NCBI GenBank assembly: GCA_037349315.1
Contig: JBAIAC010000033.1
Coordinates: 15,766,001-15,830,000, forward strand
Direction of reading: 5' to 3'
From: Chelydra serpentina
Taxonomy: Eukaryota; Chordata; Testudines; Chelydridae
Length of the DNA stretch: 64,000 nucleotides
Shown: in pieces, positions 38,388 through 48,230 of the stretch
Layout of the letters: every line of letters begins with the position of its first letter
How positions within the stretch are numbered: the stretch's first letter is position 1
The notes under the pieces: model-generated
Seen by the model: the letters and a program-made list of their open reading frames with translations, nothing else
What the model was told of the DNA's origin: nothing
The model's database searches: none
Program-made: the position numbers and the translations under genes

Positions 38388-39045
38388 TTGAATGCTTTTT
38401 CCTCTGTGGCCATTTTGAATCCCATTGCCTCTTTGGACATAGTGGCGAGCTCAGCAGCATTGGCAATGATGCAGAGCTCTACAGCGGTGATTTCGATGCC
38501 ATCACTGAATAGAAAGAGAGCTCCAACATGGAGTGATCGTGAGGTTTTGGATCTCATCGCTGTGTGGGGCGATGAATCAATCCTAGCCGAGCTCCGTTCA
38601 AAAAGACGGAATGCCAAAATTTATGAAAAGATTTCCCAGGCTATGACGGAGAGAGGATACAGCCAGGATGCTACGCAGTGCCGCGTCAAAATCAAGGAGC
38701 TACGTCAGGCGTACCAAAAGACCAAAGAGTCCAACGGACGCTCCGGCTCAGCGCCTCAGACTTGCCGATTTTACGAGGCACTGCACGCCATGCTCGGTGG
38801 TGCGGCAACAACTACCCCGCCAGTATCCGTGGACACCGATGACGGGGTCCATTCTACGGACACATCGGAGGAGGTTTTCGCGGACGGCGAAGAAGAGGAA
38901 GGAGGGCAGGGGGACGAAGCAATCGAAAGTGGTCACCCTGGAGATTTCCCCGACAGCCAGGAACTATTCCTCACCCTGACTGCGCTGCCCTTCGAACACT
39001 CCCAAGCCAGCATTCCTGACCAGGAATCAGGAGAGGGATCATCAG
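38388..39045 (+). CDS. Harbinger Myb/SANT-like DNA-binding protein, exon 1
   Basis: Exon 1 encodes residues 1-219 if translation starts at 38388. A start at 38469 (M28, just before QSSTAV) is at least as likely, because turtle relatives I remember begin there. A Myb/SANT-like trihelix domain spans residues about 45-135, with W48 and W60 and the conserved block QCRVKIKELRQAY, followed by an acidic stretch near 160-180. The exon ends at ATCAG followed by donor GTCAGT (39046) with one base of a codon left over, completed by exon 2. In studied Harbinger elements the Myb-like partner binds transposon ends and helps bring the transposase into the nucleus; that role here is inference. Confidence 0.85.
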
Positions 39046-40613
39046 GTCAGTGTGTTAGACATTTATTTTCAATACAATAGTTATGGTGTGATAGCGTTCT
39101 GTAACTGTGGCTTCATTGGCCTTATGCGCTTCAGCTTTGAGTCGCTTTCCCGTGCAACTATTCGAAAAGTCTGTCAATATGTATGGGGATAGAGGTGTAA
39201 TCACCAGCAGAGATCTCAGAGAAGCTGTCTTGCAGGTACAGCGATAGCTTGTTTAGCACGTTCACTGGGAGAGCTGCCTTATTGTCTCCTCCATGGTAGG
39301 ATACTTTCCCGCGCCATGCAAGCAGCAGGTACTCTGGTATCATTGCCTTGCATAGCATGGCAGCATACGGCCCCGGGGTTTGCTTGCATTGACGCAGCAT
39401 GCAGATTTTCTCTGTCTCCGTAATCCTCAGCAGAGTGATATCAGTCATGGGGTCCTGGTTCGAATGAGTGGTATAATTAGTATACTGCATGCTTCCTTTT
39501 CCCCTTACAGACAGACACCCGGCTGTTAACGTTAACGCGTGGTGGTAGTGTGTCGGGAGCAAAACCAGTACCACATATCGGTGCGCGGGTAGGGACAGTC
39601 CCGGGGAGCGGCAACGCTAAACCGGGGATAGGATAGGCGAGCCGTTCATGCTGAGCGGTTCGCGGGCATTTTTGATTCCCTGGAGCAGCCACGCGGAGGG
39701 CGGGGAAGGGTAGGCGAGCCGTTCATGCTGAGCGGTTCGCGGGCATTTTTGGTTCCCTGGAGCGGCCACGCTGAGGGGGGGGAAGGGTAGGTGAGCCGTT
39801 CATGCTGAGCGGTTCGCGGGCATTTTTGGTTCCCTGGAGCGGCCACGCGGGGGGGGGGGGGGGGAAGGGTAGGCGAGCCGTTCACGCGGAGCGGTTCGCG
39901 GGCATTTTTGATTCCCTGGAGCAGCCACGCGGAGGGGGGGGAAGGGTAGGCGAGCCGTTCATGCTGAGCGGTTCGCGGGCATTTTTGGTTCCCTGGAGCG
40001 GCCACGCGGAGGGCGGGGGGGAAGGGTAGGCGAGCCGTTCACGCTGAGCGGTTCGCGGGCATTTTTGATTCCCTGGAGCAGCCACGTGGAGGGGGGGGGA
40101 AGGGTAGGCGAGCCGTTCATGCTGAGCGGTTCGCGGGCATTTTTGATTCCCTGGAGCAGCCACGCGGAGGGGGGGGGAAGGGTAGGCGAGCCGTTCATGC
40201 TGGGCGGTTCGCGGGCATTTTTGGTTCCCTGGAGCGGCAACGCGGACTGGGGGGTGGTTTAGGACAGCCGCCGTAGATTACCGGTTTGGCCAGCAGCAGT
40301 TACTGCCCGCCGCCAGGAACACTGAGGGAGACACGGGAGTAGAGCACTGCTGTGAAGCAATCTCGCAGCAGTCCTAAGTCAGCACCTTACCATGGTTTTC
40401 AGAGAGGTGATTTTCTGTGTACGGCAAGGCTTCTGGGATCCGTATACCGGGACCCCAGACACTCACTCAGCCTTAAGGCATAGTATTTGACCTTGTAGTA
40501 CGTGTACATGTGATAGGCACTGTGTTTGGCCCTATTCACGGTGAAAGAGTATGGTCATTGTTCTTGAAAAAGTATCATTCTGAGGAATTCACTCCCTTTC
40601 ATTTATCCCACAG
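39046..40613 (+). other. Intron of the Myb/SANT gene
   Basis: It has a GTCAGT donor and a pyrimidine-rich acceptor ending CACAG. The 1568-nt intron contains the eight-copy minisatellite. Stop codons directly after the donor show that exon 1 read-through would add only 11 residues, supporting splicing. Confidence 0.8.
39639..40247 (+). repeat. Eight-copy ~78-bp minisatellite inside the transposon
   Basis: Copies of a unit starting gagccgttcatgctgagcgg begin at 39639, 39716, 39793, 39875, 39952, 40032, 40110 and 40188, so the period is 77-82 bp. Length differences come mainly from a variable G tract (up to about 14 G near 39850) at the unit junction. The rest of the unit (ttcgcgggcatttttg, ccctggagc-gccacgcgg) is nearly constant, so the array expanded recently. 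Reading frames across it on both strands are a by-product of the period. Confidence 0.93.
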
Positions 40614-41095
40614 CTGTGAGTGTCTCCCGCCCAACCCGTGCTTCTCCCACCCATGGCCTAGTCCAGATAAGGCGGCGCAAAAAGAGAACTAGGGACGACA
40701 TGTTCTCAGAATTAATGATGCTGTCACAGAGGGAGGCGGCACAGCGCAGAGAGGACTTTGCACGGTACGAGCGAGCAGCCAGGGAACGGGAGCAGAGGGC
40801 TGAAGCGCGCGAGGACAGGTGGCGGCAGGAGGATCAGCAGGCGACCCAAACAATGCTGGGCATCATGAGGGAGCAAACAGACACGCTCCGGCGCCTAGTG
40901 GATGTTCTCCAGGACAGGAGACATGAGGAAAGAGCACCTCTGTATGTTCTTTCAAGCCGCCCTCCCCCGCCACCAAGTCCAGTGGCTTCCTCCCCAAAAG
41001 TCACTAGGACAAGGGGAGCCAGGGTGCGTGGAAATACTCAATCCACCCCTGCAGACTGCTGCAGTAGTAGAAGGCTGTCATTCCCAAAACCTTAA
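40614..41095 (+). CDS. Harbinger Myb/SANT-like protein, exon 2
   Basis: The acceptor (tttatcccacag, ending 40613) joins exon 1 in phase: leftover G plus CT makes an Ala codon, giving a 379-residue product. Exon 2 supplies a basic RRRKKRTR cluster (about 239-246, likely nuclear localisation signal), a long charged coiled coil (about 257-325), and a Pro/Ser-rich tail ending in a second small basic patch before TAA. This order of NLS, coiled coil and basic tail is typical of turtle Myb/SANT-like proteins of this class. A polyadenylation signal follows at 41174. Confidence 0.85.
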
Positions 41096-41173
41096 ACTTT
41101 TCCCTCCTCTCCATCCAGCAGCACCCCTGAGCACCTCCCTTCCCAGGTCCCATGTTATGTTACTGTTCTGTTG

Positions 41174-41179
41174 AATAAA
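41174..41179 (+). terminator. Polyadenylation signal of the Myb/SANT gene
   Basis: AATAAA lies 79 nt after the stop codon and is followed by a T/G-rich stretch (ctggttttttggttc), the usual downstream element. Confidence 0.75.
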
Positions 41180-41865
41180 TCTGGTTTTTTGGTTCACCGA
41201 TGTTTCCCTGAGTGTTTTAAATGGGACCGTTTGTATGTCTGGGTAGTGGTTAACATGTTTTGTAAGTGCAGAGAATGGGAGCACAAACGAGGGTGCACAC
41301 AGGGTAACTGCTGAAGTGACAAGCACAGTACACATTGCATGCATTAAGCACACCTTTCCTTCGTTGTGCAGGTTTATACGTTCTAAACGTGGGGTTGGGG
41401 GTTGGGTGGTGCACTGTATGTTTGGGGAGGGTGGTCGCTGATCTTTTGCGGCTGACAGTAGCCTGCTGGATAGATCAATGCACCGTGGGATCCGTAGGCG
41501 ATAGTCACTACGTAAAAGGCACATAGACACCACCACACACACATGGGATTAGGAGAGGTTGATGGTCCCTTTAAGCAATCGGAACACCTCTTGGCACTGC
41601 GCTTTGGGCAGGATCAAGAGCTTCCCCTTTGAAGGGAAGTGTCCCCCAACCAAACCGCCCCCCAACCGCCGTATGCCTCCACGGTGATAATCATTACCCA
41701 ATAAGAAGTACAGGAAAAGGTTCAAACAAAAAAATCTTTCCTTTACTGTGACTTTACAGCGTTGATCCAAGGAGGGGGAAGGGGGTTGGTAATGGGAGGA
41801 TGGGCAACGGGACATGTGTAAAGGGACAGGGGAAGGTCCAGTATCTGTTTACGGAAGTGTAGCAG

Positions 41866-43155
41866 TCACTGGTTAACCCGCTCTGTCTGGAAGCGAGCTT
41901 TCAAAGCTTCCCGGATGCGCACCGCCTCCCGCTGTGATCTTCGAATGGCTCTGGTGTCTGGCTGAGCGTAATCTGCTGCTAGTCGATTTGCCTCAACCTC
42001 CCAGCCCTGCATAAATGTCTCCCCCTTGATCTCACAGAGATTGTGGAGCACACAGCACGCTGCAATCACAATGGGGATATTTTTAGGGCTGAGGTCGGAG
42101 CAAGTAAGTAAGCTTCGCCATCTTGCTTTGAGACGGCCAAAGGCACACTCCACCACCATTCTGCACTTGCTCAGGCGGTAATTAAAGAGCTCCTTTTCAG
42201 TGTCCAGGGCTACCGTGTATGGCTTCATGAGCCATGGCATTAGCGGGTAGGCAGGGTCCCCCAGGATCACTGTTGGCATCTCCACATCCCCAACAGTGAT
42301 TTTGTGGTCGGGGAAATAAACCCCCTGTTGCAGGCGTCTAAACAGACCAGAGTTTTTGAAAACACGAGCATCATGAACCTTGCCTGGCCACCCAACATTG
42401 ATGTTTGTAAAACGTCCTTTGTGGTCCACTAGTGCTTGCAGAACCATAGAAAAATAGCCCTTTCGGTTAATATACTGGCCGCCCTGGTGCTCCGGTCCCA
42501 GGATAGGGATGTGTGTCCCATCTATGGCCCCACCGCAGTTTGGGAATCCCATTGCAGCGAAGCCATCTATGATCGCCTGCACGTCTCCCAGGGTCACTAC
42601 TTTCTGGAACAGCAGGTCAACGATTGCACGGGCTACCTGCATCACAGCAACCCCCACGGTAGACTTGCCCACTCCAAATTGGTTCGCTACTGACCGGTAG
42701 CTGTCAGGGGTTGCAAGCTTCCACAGGGCTATGGCCACTCGCTTCTGGATAGTGAGGGCAGCTTGCATCCGGGTGTCCTGGCGCTTCAGGGCAGGGGACA
42801 GCAACTCACAAAGTTCCATAAAAGTGCACTTACGCATCCGAAAGTTTCGCAGCCACTGGGACTCATCCCAGACCTGCAGCACTATGCGGTCCCACCAGTC
42901 AGTGCTTGTTTCCCTTGCCCAGCATCGCCGTTCCACGGGATCAACATGACCCATTGCCACCATGATGTCTAGGGGCCGGGGTCCAGCGCTTTGCAAGAGA
43001 TCAATGCCCCTTTCAGAGTTTAAGTACTCCCGGAGATTACGTTGTCTCCTCTCCCGATTTCTCTGCATCAGAGTCTGGAAAAGGTGCGCTATAAGGCGCG
43101 AGTTGTTGGCTACGGACAGAACATCTGCGATAATCGCGGAGGGCTCCATGCTCAC
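41866..43155 (-). CDS. Harbinger DDE transposase, intact, 429 aa
   Basis: A single open frame with the DDE_Tnp_4 fold of PIF/Harbinger transposases and of the domesticated HARBI1. Residues about 130-190 form a helix-turn-helix region (VGKSTVGVAVMQVARAI). Catalytic candidates are D212 (AIDGTHI), D300 (GDPAYPL) and E336 (VECAFGRLK); the conserved HDARVF block is at 261-266. All three acidic residues are present and the length fits the family. The gene is convergent with the Myb gene; its ATG lies 372 bp inside the right terminus, so the promoter must be in the terminal region. The protein would cut and join the element ends; present activity is not shown by sequence alone. Confidence 0.94.
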   Translation of the reverse strand: MSMEPSAIIADVLSVANNSRLIAHLFQTLMQRNRERRQRNLREYLNSERGIDLLQSAGPRPLDIMVAMGHVDPVERRCWARETSTDWWDRIVLQVWDESQWLRNFRMRKCTFMELCELLSPALKRQDTRMQAALTIQKRVAIALWKLATPDSYRSVANQFGVGKSTVGVAVMQVARAIVDLLFQKVVTLGDVQAIIDGFAAMGFPNCGGAIDGTHIPILGPEHQGGQYINRKGYFSMVLQALVDHKGRFTNINVGWPGKVHDARVFKNSGLFRRLQQGVYFPDHKITVGDVEMPTVILGDPAYPLMPWLMKPYTVALDTEKELFNYRLSKCRMVVECAFGRLKARWRSLLTCSDLSPKNIPIVIAACCVLHNLCEIKGETFMQGWEVEANRLAADYAQPDTRAIRRSQREAVRIREALKARFQTERVNQ

Positions 43156-43530
43156 TGTCCAGTGGCGTCCGAGCTATCAGCCACAGGAAAAGGGCGCGAA
43201 TTCATTCCCCGCCGGCGCTTTCACGTAGGGAAGGCGGAAGTGTGGGTCGAGTGACGAAATTTACGTATACCGACCCTTGACACAATTTCGTTCCCACAAG
43301 GCACTGGGGGCTACACCCAGAATTCCAGTGGGCAGGCGGGACTGCGGGAACTGTGGGATAGCTACCCACAGTGCACCGCTTGCAATGTCGATGCTTGCCC
43401 CCCTACTGTGGACTCGGACATTCGAATAAAGATCCCTGGTGTGGATTCGAACAATCGACCTGGAAATATCGGGTTCACAAGTTCCGTTTCACAGAAATCG
43501 AACTAGTACCGTAGTGTAGACATACCCTTA

Positions 43531-45957
43531 CTTACCAGTTGTGTTCTCTGTGCCTTTTTCCCAGTATCATTAGCTGGTGTAATATGTGATACTTTCATTT
43601 ATAATCTAATTCATTTCAGTTCAGATTCAATAAAAAAAATAAATTCAAGCATACTCTGTATGCATCACAAATTCTGTATAAACAGTATTTGTACGAGACA
43701 TGTTTTATTACTGGTTCTAAGATACACCCTAGTTGCTTTGATATCTGCTCTTAGTCTGTATTCACCCAATCAGTCTGATCTATCTTTATGAAAAGTATGC
43801 AGAGTACTGTTGACAACCAGGGCTACACAAACAGGAAAAAGAAATACAACAATAAAAATAAACTCTTTATAAGCTTATGTGTCCCTTGCCAGAGTGCTGG
43901 CTTCTCTCAGGCAATAACGTTTTTGTTTGTATACATACTTGTTTGGGTATGGTAAAATATTTAATTTGGACATAATTAGTGAAGGTTATAAGGATTCCTA
44001 AGACTGTTGCTAAACTCAGAAGACTAGATCCTCAGCTCGACTTAATTACTCTTTTCACCACTTCAGTGCTGCAAATAGAATTGGCAGTTGCTTTCTAGCA
44101 GCATTTAGATTCTCTTTGCAGAGAATAGTGGGCTGCAGCAAGGCTGGTGGAAAAGAGGGTTGGGAGGGAGGGGCATTTCAGAGCAAAACGGAAGAGGCCA
44201 AAGCATGATGCACTTTGGTGACCCTGGCCAGCAGAGAAGCCCTTTGAGAAATGTTATGCAAAAATGAATGGACCCATTATGTGGCCAACTCTCGCAGTTT
44301 TAACATAAGTCTCATGATATTTGGTGTTTTTCTCAAAACTCTAGACTAGACCTGTGAGTATACCAGAATCTCAACTTTCATTTTAAAAAAAGGTAAGTTT
44401 TAGCCCAAAGGCTGTGGACATGAGCTTGCATATGTGAACCCTAAAGACGCGAAAGCCAGAAAAGAAGTAAAAAAAAGAACTATAAGGTATTTGGTTTAAA
44501 AGTCATGAGATTTTAAAAATATTTCATGATTTTTAAGTGCTTGGATCTGGTAAAACTGCAATTCTTATTGAACTCTATGGAAAGAGTGTCATTTACTTCA
44601 ATGGGGGTTGGGTCAGGCTTTACATGAACACTTATGACATACAGAAGTTGCAGCAATTTAACTCAGCCACTTAGCTGAATTGGCACAACTTGCTGTATGG
44701 CCACCCTGAAATCTGACCTCTAACAGTTTGGGGCAAGCTTAACAGATGCAAGCCAGATTTAAATGTATGTAAAAGTGTCCACACACAGAGTTCCACCAGG
44801 TTAGCTAAATTGATGCAAGATCATACTTTTAGTTAAGCTGGTGCAACTTTGTGTGTAGACCCATCTGCATTGAACATCTATTGTATAAAGGCTATTTTAG
44901 TCACTTAGAAACTTTAGTTCAACAACAGTTATTTGGCATTACTACAGGAAGGATGAAAATGAAAACTTCAGAATGGGACTGTAATAGGTATTGGAGTTTT
45001 TGTTTTTCCTTAGGATCAGTACAAAAAAAAATCCATTGTATCATATTGATACTACCATGTTGCATATTATATTAAAACTTCCAAAAATATACTATTGATG
45101 AGGAACAATATATTATTTAAATAGAATGCCTTGTGCTATACAGTTTGTGGATGTGACAAGAACATTTTATTTTAATACCAGTCTTTTAGTATAAAGGAAA
45201 CGGAAATAGTGAATATATATTTTGTGGGACAGACCAAGTTTCTACTGGATATTAGGTTACAGTATTAATATGCATAGCAGTTATTTTTATGAAATGACTA
45301 GTTTTCCCCAGATAAGAAAATATGGTGATGAAAGACAAAATCGAGACGACAGCGTTTTTGACCCTCTCAGTGAGATCCAATTAAGTTCTGAACACTGACC
45401 TTCTCTTTGTGTCAAATTGTGTTAAAATGTATGTGACAGCTTTTCTTATGGAAACTTCCATTTATCGATGATTAAGGAGAGGCTGTCAAACTCATTTATT
45501 TGGGATTACAGGCAGAATTCACAAGAAGTTCCCAAAAGCTACATTGGGTTTATCCATTATTTTACATGGCCTCATACAGTTGTTTCACTTTCACAATAAG
45601 TGTCTATTGTTTATAAAACGTATAGTTGAAGTTTCTGTTAGCAGTGACAACTTCAAATTACTACAATGTTTACCTTTTCTGAGAAAGAGAATTCTATCGT
45701 TTTTTAAATAAGTTGACTTTGATTATCTCATTTTGCTTTCAGTGTGGATACTACCAAAATCCAAATAAATGTATTTGACCTTGATAGCTTGTGCAGAAAA
45801 AGCTGTATCTCAATGTTAGTTTTCACCTAAAATATTATATTATAGGGTTGTTCACTGGCACAGCTATAATCAAGAATCTGTCATCATTTCCATTAAACTT
45901 ATATTTTATGGGGTTTATAACTTGCACACACAAAATCTCTCTGAAACTGAAATTGGG
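43531..45957. other. Intergenic sequence, nothing supported
   Basis: AT-rich DNA without a recognisable exon. Text around 44780-44860 (gtgtccacacacag ... tgtgtgtagac) could be a decayed MITE, and 44555-44610 holds an old foldback-type fragment. Confidence 0.5.
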
Positions 45958-46772
45958 CATAAAAGATCTTATCTCAGGAGTGAAAGGGGTTTTGCTTTGC
46001 TGCCACCACCCAAGTGCAAAAACCCCTTTGAGAACCCAGAAAGGAGCACTTGGGAATTCCTTCCTGTGGGGTTCCCTCAAGCCCTTTCACACATACCCCA
46101 CCGGGGAAGAGCTGAGAAAGTAAACAAAGGAAATCAGCTGTTGCCACCAGCTAATTAAACAACGTGCACAAACCTCTTAGGACACAAAAATTCAATCCTG
46201 TTCTTAAAAAAGGTAAATTTTATTAAAAACAAAAAGAAAGAAAATACATCTAGAAACTTGGGCTATTGCTAGATTTAAAAAGAACAAATACAAAAATTAA
46301 GAATCAAGAACAGCCTTCTTGAGGTCCAGTTTAAAGGTTACAAGCAAACAAAAGCACCTGGGGTTAGCACGGAGGAATCCACAAGCCATAAAGAAATAAA
46401 AGAGATAAACCTAATCACGTCTTCCTAGACATTTCCTGATCTACTTACATATCTGGGGTTTCAAATGAGTAGTTTCTAGGTATGAATGATGATTTTTCAT
46501 ACCTGGCCCAAGCTCTTACAGCATAGCTGCTCTGTCTCTCTCTCCGGGAGAACAACACAGACAGACAAAGGGGAAGTTTTTTTCCCAATTTTAAAAAGTT
46601 ATAGCCTCCCCATTGGCTCTTTTGGTCAGGTGCCCACTCCCTTCCTTTTACCTATGGACTTTTTAACCTTTTACAGGTAAAGCAAGTAGAGAACAGCCAC
46701 CAAGAGGAATTTTATAGCTAACTGGCTGGCTGGGTGTCCATAAAAGGGAGCTACCCCTCTCTCCATTTATCA
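45958..46772 (-). mobile_element. Solo LTR of a retroelement, minus strand
   Basis: On the minus strand it begins TGATAAATGGAG at 46772, with TATA box TATAAAA (plus 46710-46716) and polyadenylation signal AATAAA (46219-46224), the layout of an LTR. I recognise the text (tacatatctggggttt, acctatggactttttaacc) as a high-copy turtle LTR. The left limit is approximate and the target duplication was not resolved. Confidence 0.7.
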
Positions 46773-46839
46773 TACCCCCTCTTTTTGTCCAACAACTGCA
46801 GAGGTGTTAGTGGGCCACTCAACCTTGAATGGTCCCTTA

Positions 46840-47186
46840 GGGTATGTCTACACTTACAGAGTTTTTGCGTTGTAAGTTTCACTTGTGATAGGGAACCGGT
46901 GAAAGTAAAGCGCTGGTTTGTGTACTCATTCAATTCCTCAGGCGTCAGAGAGTGTTTACACTAGCAGCACTTCCATCGCTGATGAAAGCAGCGCTGTAGG
47001 GCAGCTATCCCACAGGGCAGCTCTCTCAATAGGTCTTGTGGGAAGTGGTGGAGGGGTGAGCGGAAGGCATTCTGGGTCCCTGCTCAGTGCCCGGTGAGGC
47101 CCTGCTTCATGTCCCAGCAGCCCCATTACTATTCCTGTAGCTGAAGTTGCATCTCTTAGGTCGATCCCGCCAGTGTTGACCAGGGC
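46840..47186. mobile_element. Harbinger-type MITE carrying the subterminal AGCTATCCCACAG motif
   Basis: The left end GGGTATGTCTACACTTAC follows TTA (46837-46839). The right end, on the minus strand, is GCCCTGGTCAACACTGG, followed on the plus strand by TAA (47187-47189). AGCTATCCCACAG at 47003-47015 is identical to the motif near both ends of the intact Harbinger element. It is 347 bp and non-coding. Confidence 0.78.
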
Positions 47187-47189
47187 TAA

Positions 47190-47258
47190 GGGCTTGTCTA
47201 CACTAGAACTTTACAACACGGCAACTTTCTCACTCAGGGGTGTGAAAGAGATGTGTCC
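47190..47258. mobile_element. Truncated MITE abutting the previous one
   Basis: It starts GGGCTTGTCTACACTAG directly after the TAA that ends its neighbour and follows the 30554/36025 family (actttacaacacggcaactttctc, aggggtgtgaaa) for 69 bp, then stops at a TTA where another element begins. It lacks its right half. Confidence 0.65.
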
Positions 47259-47261
47259 TTA

Positions 47262-47375
47262 GGGTTGCTAACACGATTGTCCTGGAGTCTCCAGGAATTA
47301 AGATTAATATTCAATTAAATGTTATGTCAGGTGTTGAAACCTCCAGGAATACGTCCAGCCAGAACTGGCAACCCT
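47262..47375. mobile_element. Short MITE with GGGTTGC ends
   Basis: The ends gggttgctaacac and gaactggcaaccct are inverted, and the interior has its own palindrome (tcctggagtctccagga). It is about 114 bp and of a family I recognise as common in turtles. Superfamily is uncertain; the duplication may be TA. Confidence 0.65.
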
Positions 47376-47439
47376 ACCCACCTTGTCTCGCCAATATTCT
47401 GGGACCCACAGGGCTACCTACCACCACACTGCAAACAAA

Positions 47440-48230
47440 GCCCCGTTACCATTGCAGAAATAGGCCAGATTGTTGCCATGTCTCGCGCAGAAGCTGCAGC
47501 GAGGGGGGCAGTGTGACTGGGAGAGGCGGGAGGCCCTTACCTAGCAGGCCTGCCCTGGGCGCAGCTCGCTGGCTGCCCGCCCCGCCGGGGGATCCCGCTC
47601 TCTGCTCCTGCAGCTCAGCCTGCGGGCGGCGCGGTGGGAGTGGGAGGGGGCCCGTCTGCAGCCCCCAGTGCAGCCCCGTTCCCCACTTTGCCTCAGTCTC
47701 CTCCCGGGGCGGGTTTACCGCCCAAGTCCCGGGCCTGGGCTGGGCTCGCCTCTCCCGCCGGTCGGGGGCAGGGACAGCGAGTTCTCGCCGCACCTCTAGC
47801 GCAGGAGGCCGGCGGCGGCCGGTCCGCAGCCAAGGCGGGGTCAGGCCAGGGTGCAGCCGCTCTACAGCCGGCATAAAACCGGGCTGCGCTTTCTTCTTCC
47901 GCACCCCGTCCCCTGCTCCCGCGTCCCGCCCTGGGCCCGTGCCCCGGGAGCCGCCGCAGGTAAGGCTCGCTCTGCCCCTAGCATCCGAGCTGGGAGCCGC
48001 TCCGCTTGCGCGCGCTGTCCCCTCCAGGGACAGCCACCCTGGGTCCTCCCGTGAGATTCCCCCTGGCCTCTCCCACGTGTTCGGGCCCCGTTAGCCTCTG
48101 CCTCCACCAGCAAGAGCCTGTGCACCGCCAGTGGGCCAGGGTGCTCTGGGGAATATGGGGGAGCTCAATTTCTTGCCAGCCCTGCGCACCGTGCCAGACC
48201 GACAGGGGTAGAGATGGGGCGGGGGGGAGT
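47440..48230 (+). promoter_or_regulatory. WDR72: CpG-rich block, candidate WDR72 promoter and 5' UTR exon
   Basis: This is the only long CpG-dense stretch in the window that is not explained by a mobile element. It contains a perfect donor, ccgccgcag followed by GTAAGG (GT at 47960-47961), on the strand of WDR72, so a non-coding exon could end at 47959. The next supported exon is the first coding exon, whose acceptor is at 60303. Upstream start codons in the region lie in short frames. Assignment to WDR72 is inference from position, strand and splice phase-free UTR; another transcript is possible. Confidence 0.5.

Larger units (their letters stand above)
38079..43527. mobile_element. Complete Harbinger (PIF/Harbinger) DNA transposon, possibly autonomous
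   Basis: The left terminus GGCCAGGTCTACACTAGG and the right terminus, on the minus strand, GGGTATGTCTACACTACGG form imperfect inverted repeats (13 of the first 16 match). TTA lies directly outside both (38076-38078 and 43528-43530), the superfamily's 3-bp duplication. The 5449-bp element holds a plus-strand Myb/SANT gene and a minus-strand DDE transposase, both open and convergent. A subterminal AGCTATCCCACAG occurs at 38294-38306 and inverted at 43351-43363. These are the parts required of an autonomous copy; activity is not shown. Confidence 0.93.

Noticed and set aside
39646..40240. Several 90-140 residue proline/arginine-rich open frames on both strands
   Set aside because: They follow the ~78-bp minisatellite period (near a multiple of three), so open frames repeat automatically. 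The region is an intron.
42436..43254. Several plus-strand frames of 60-90 residues
   Set aside because: Antisense shadows of the Harbinger transposase.
47324..48094. 256-residue plus-strand frame in the CpG block
   Set aside because: It begins inside a MITE and is Arg/Pro/Gly-rich, as expected for any frame in CpG-rich DNA; a good splice donor at 47960 interrupts it. A non-coding first exon fits better.
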